A stretch of DNA of 42,429 nucleotides from Beijerinckiaceae bacterium (lineage in GTDB: Bacteria; Pseudomonadota; Alphaproteobacteria; Rhizobiales; Beijerinckiaceae). The number at the start of each line of letters is the position of its first letter. Within the stretch, counting starts at the first letter, position 1. The notes under the pieces were generated by a model. It did no database searches. It had not been told where the DNA came from and was given only the letters and a program-made list of their open reading frames with translations. Positions 40,026-42,429 of this stretch are shown here, one piece after another. The position numbers and the translations under genes are program-made. The stretch covers positions 1 through 42,429 of the forward strand of contig CANJJI010000020.1 of NCBI GenBank assembly GCA_947474545.1, given 5' to 3'.

Positions 40026-40787
40026 TTAGTGGCCCGGATGAATTGCGTCGTTGAGATAGACGCAAGTGAGGATGGCGAACACATACGCCTGAAGAACTGC
40101 GACCAGTAACTCGAAGGCCGTCAACAAGACAATCGCCGCAACCGGCAAGGTCGCCAGCGGCGCCCATGCGCCCGCACCGATCAGCATCACCACAAAGCCC
40201 GCGAAAACCTTCAGCGTGATGTGGCCTGCCAGCATGTTGGCGAACAAACGAATGGAGAGCGAGATCGGGCGTGACACGAAGGAGATCACTTCGATCAGCA
40301 CCAGAAAGGGCAGCAGGATTGGTGATACGCCCGACGGCACGAACAGGTTCAGAAAGTGCATCCCGTTCTTGTAGAAGCCATAAAGAATGACCGTCAGGAT
40401 GACCAGCGCGGCCAGCGTGAATGTGACGGCAATCTGGCTGGTGACAGTGAATGTGTAGGGGATCAGGCCGATCACGTTCGAAAACAGCACGAACATGAAC
40501 AGCGTGAAGACGAAGGGGAAGAACTTCATGCCATGCTCGCCCGCCGTGCTTCGCACAGTGGATGCGACAAATTCATAGGCCATTTCTGCGGCTGATTGCA
40601 GCCGTCCCGGCACCACTGAACGGGCGCTGGTGCCGTACAGCATGAGAATGGAAATCGCCGCCAGGATGATGACCATGAACAGCGATGAATTGGTGAAGGA
40701 GGCGTCGACGCCGAAAATCTTCAGCGGAATAATGCGCTGGATTTCGAACTGATGGATCGGATCGATTGCATTGCCGGAAGCCGCCAC
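40026..40787 (-). CDS. atpB: ATP synthase F0 subunit a
   Basis: A 253-residue integral membrane subunit that forms the two half-channels for protons. The essential Arg is R180 in [14 protein letters not shown]; the [19 protein letters not shown] stretch near residue 104 and [20 protein letters not shown] at the C-terminus are characteristic of alphaproteobacterial and mitochondrial a subunits. It starts with GTG at 40787 with AAGGGC seven bases upstream. It lies between atpI and atpE. Confidence 0.97.
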   Translation of the reverse strand: MAASGNAIDPIHQFEIQRIIPLKIFGVDASFTNSSLFMVIILAAISILMLYGTSARSVVPGRLQSAAEMAYEFVASTVRSTAGEHGMKFFPFVFTLFMFVLFSNVIGLIPYTFTVTSQIAVTFTLAALVILTVILYGFYKNGMHFLNLFVPSGVSPILLPFLVLIEVISFVSRPISLSIRLFANMLAGHITLKVFAGFVVMLIGAGAWAPLATLPVAAIVLLTAFELLVAVLQAYVFAILTCVYLNDAIHPGH

Positions 40788-40846
40788 GTCTTTTGCCCTT
40801 CACACTTTCGGCGGACCCTTGCCGGTGCCGCCGCGCCTTCATTCGT

Positions 40847-41224
40847 TCAGGGCTTGTCCGCCCCGGATTTTTCGCTGCCGATAAACGTCGGCCGCGAAGC
40901 AATACGATAGACATTCATAAAGCCCGCCGCAGTGCCTAGAGCCCCGAATACGAGGAGGAACAGCGGTGAGGTCGAGAACCACTTGTCCAGCAGCCATCCA
41001 ATAAAGCCACCAGCGAGGACGCCCGCCACAAACTCCGACAACACGCGAAACCCGAGACTGAGAGCCTTGCCGGTTTCCCCTGTGGGGCCGGCAGATTTCT
41101 CATCCTGCGCCTTTTGCGCTTCAGCCTGTTGACGCTGCGATTCCAGCGCTCCCGAAAGCTTTTCGAGCCGCGCCTTTAAAGCCTCGTCGTCAGCGCCGCG
41201 CGCCGCGTCCTTTTCAGCGTCCAT
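40847..41224 (-). CDS. atpI: ATP synthase assembly protein AtpI
   Basis: A 125-residue protein. A charged, coiled-coil N-terminus (about residues 1-50) precedes two membrane helices in the AtpI pattern: LGFRVLSEFVAGVLAGGFIGWLLDKWF, then SPLFLLVFGALGTAAGFMNVYR. AtpI helps c-ring assembly and has been linked to magnesium handling. The start at 41224 follows GGGAGAGG. It is the first gene of the F0 operon, about 180 bases downstream of a good promoter. Confidence 0.92.
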   Translation of the reverse strand: MDAEKDAARGADDEALKARLEKLSGALESQRQQAEAQKAQDEKSAGPTGETGKALSLGFRVLSEFVAGVLAGGFIGWLLDKWFSTSPLFLLVFGALGTAAGFMNVYRIASRPTFIGSEKSGADKP

Positions 41225-41409
41225 GGATATAAACCTCTCCCATGCCCCGCGCCGTTTAACCGGGCGCGCCGCATAAAGATAGGTTCTCCGAACACATATA
41301 CGCTGCAATTACCCGAAAAGCCTGCAAGGCGCTCCCGGTGCCGCCAGTCAACCCGGCAGCAAAAACACGGAAATCAGCCTGTGAAAGCCCCGCCCTTGCG
41401 AGCGCGCGG

Positions 41410-41438
41410 AACATAGGGGCGAGGTAAAGGCGAGTCAA
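41410..41438 (-). promoter_or_regulatory. Sigma-70-type promoter of the F0 atp operon
   Basis: On the minus strand TTGACT (41438 to 41433) and TATGTT (41415 to 41410) are separated by exactly 17 bases, which is close to the housekeeping consensus. Transcription would begin near 41403, giving a leader of about 180 bases before atpI. Confidence 0.6.
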
Positions 41439-41459
41439 GCGTGTGAACGCACCTATTTC

Positions 41460-41489
41460 TTGGTATATTTACAAGTAAAATCATATAGA
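41460..41489 (+). promoter_or_regulatory. Possible promoter of the oxygenase gene with a small inverted repeat
   Basis: TTGGTA (41460-41465) and TATAGA (41484-41489) are 18 bases apart in an AT-rich patch. Between them is a TTTAC-AA-GTAAA inverted repeat (41468-41479) that could be an operator. The site would give a leader of about 155 bases. Confidence 0.35.
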
Positions 41490-41650
41490 TAAAAGACATG
41501 CGACTTTGTGCTTGGCCGCAATGCAGCATGTAACGTGCGAATCTCCAAGCATTGGTCCTCTGCGTGCCTCGCTGGGACCTGCTTGCAAATGTAGCCAGCG
41601 GCAGGCAGAATCCCCCAACAAATCCGGACAAAGATACAGGGAAAACGATC

Positions 41651-42429
41651 ATGTCAGCCAGCGCCAGTGTGGAACTCAAGGCCGGGCTGAGTATTCCCAT
41701 CATCGATCTGGCCCCCTTGATGACTGGCGATTCCAGCCAGAAGAACGCAATAGCCCGCCAGATGGGAGCGGCCTGCGAAAGCATCGGCTTTTTCTTCATC
41801 CGCAATCACGGCGTCCCGCAGGACGTGATCGACCGCGCTTTCAGGGAATGCGAGAATTTTCACTCCATGCCGCTGGAGAAGAAGCTGGAGGTACGGGCGA
41901 CCACCAAGATCGTCGGTTACCTGCCGCTCGGCGGTCAGACCCAGCGCACGTCGGTCCATGGAAAAAGCGTCGCGCCTGATCGCAGCGCCTCCATGTATAT
42001 CCGTCAGGAATTTCCGCCCGATCATCCAGACCGGATAGCGGACAGGCCGTGGGTATTCGACAATCGCTGGCCCGCCGGTCTTCCTGGCTTCCGTGAGGGA
42101 GCCTTGGCGTTTTTTGACGCCATGGCAAGCCTCGGCCACACGCTTTTGGAACTGCAATCCATCGCTCTGGGACTCCGGCCCGATTATCTCAACACCCACG
42201 AGGCGTTCTCACCCCCGACCTATAATTTACGCCTGCTGCATTACCCGCCGCGTGATCCCGACATTCCCGGCCAATTCGGCATCGGCCCCCACACTGACTA
42301 CGGCTACATGACCATACTCGCGCAATCCAACCTGCCGGGCCTCGAAATTCTTGCGCGTGATGGAACCTGGATTGAGGCGCCGGCGCTTGATGGCCATTTG
42401 CTGATCAACAATGCAGACATGTGCAGGCG
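41651..42429 (+). CDS. Isopenicillin-N-synthase-like 2OG/Fe(II) oxygenase (3' end cut by the window)
   Basis: The first 259 residues of a non-heme iron oxygenase of the isopenicillin N synthase / gibberellin oxidase family. The DIOX_N-type N-terminus reads IPIIDLAPLMTG near residue 15 and GFFFIRNHGVP near 46; the iron motif HxD appears in GIGPHTDYGYMTIL, followed by the LEILARDGTWIEAPALDGHLLINNADM segment. The second iron His and the RxS motif that binds 2-oxoglutarate lie beyond the window edge. AGGGAAAA precedes the ATG. Bacterial members oxidise amino acids, peptides or hormones; many genomes carry several of unknown substrate. The frame is open to the last base. Confidence 0.9.
   Translation, partial: MSASASVELKAGLSIPIIDLAPLMTGDSSQKNAIARQMGAACESIGFFFIRNHGVPQDVIDRAFRECENFHSMPLEKKLEVRATTKIVGYLPLGGQTQRTSVHGKSVAPDRSASMYIRQEFPPDHPDRIADRPWVFDNRWPAGLPGFREGALAFFDAMASLGHTLLELQSIALGLRPDYLNTHEAFSPPTYNLRLLHYPPRDPDIPGQFGIGPHTDYGYMTILAQSNLPGLEILARDGTWIEAPALDGHLLINNADMCR

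Larger units (their letters stand above)
41225..41650. other. Divergent intergenic region between atpI and the oxygenase gene
   Basis: This 426-base gap holds no supportable gene. On the minus strand it carries the predicted atp promoter and a leader of about 180 bases. Around 41450-41500 it becomes strikingly AT-rich compared with the rest of the window, and there a possible plus-strand promoter lies. The atp leader contains short GC-rich inverted repeats but no riboswitch class I recognise. Confidence 0.6.

Noticed and set aside
1-42429. CRISPR array, prophage, integrase or insertion-sequence transposase
   Set aside because: I saw no regularly spaced direct repeats, no transposase or recombinase domain in any frame, and no phage structural gene. 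The repeats found are isolated palindromic elements.

Overview
The window reads as chromosomal DNA of an alphaproteobacterium, most likely of the order Hyphomicrobiales (Rhizobiales). The evidence is high GC content with dense genes on both strands, an F0 ATP synthase operon in the order atpI-atpB-atpE-atpG(b')-atpF with both b and b' subunits and no F1 genes beside it, a tlyA / uracil-methyltransferase pair, a thrC ... GNAT ... EAL neighbourhood, and an unusual wealth of tripartite tricarboxylate transporter (TTT, Bug/TctC) solute-binding proteins. The genus cannot be fixed from the sequence alone.

Layout. 1-653 holds palindromic repeats and no gene I can support. 654-4286 (minus) has a small unknown gene and an amidohydrolase between two related Bug proteins. 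4395-7073 (plus) runs Bug protein, YdcZ-type membrane protein, SnoaL/NTF2-like protein and short-chain dehydrogenase. 7107-10108 (minus) has an RNA uracil-C5 methyltransferase, TlyA and a Tat-exported metallo-beta-lactamase-fold hydrolase. 10172-17818 (minus) has a large membrane EAL phosphodiesterase, a RimJ-like acetyltransferase, a luciferase-like monooxygenase, a cytochrome P450 and threonine synthase. 17950-20992 has two more luciferase-like monooxygenases around a small MgtC-like protein. 20989-21524 is a damaged toxin-antitoxin locus with repeats, followed by an FMN-dependent alpha-hydroxy-acid oxidase.

22954-28186 (plus) is a compact catabolic unit: Bug protein, crotonase of isomerase type, NDP-forming acyl-CoA synthetase and an MFS carrier, closed by a strong terminator. 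An AcuI/YhdH-type reductase and two tandem MFS paralogues follow on the minus strand. 32037-36796 (plus) holds another Bug protein, then a VOC protein and the only complete TTT system of the window (binding protein, TctB, TctA). 36803-38524 (minus) has a DUF2461 protein and a seventh Bug protein. 38633-41224 is the F0 operon with a good promoter, an internal hairpin and a terminator. The window ends inside an isopenicillin-N-synthase-like oxygenase.

Taken together, a housekeeping backbone (ATP synthase, thrC, RNA methyltransferases, EAL protein) is interleaved with a scavenging and catabolic repertoire: seven solute-binding proteins but one TctAB pair, four predicted carriers (three MFS, one YdcZ type), and enzymes for oxidation and CoA-linked breakdown of small organic acids or amides. 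I did not find a clearly new defence or mobile system. The most unusual items are the excess of orphan Bug proteins built directly into catabolic operons, the antitoxin left beside a toxin gene broken by a repeat, and the hairpins inside the atp and tct operons.
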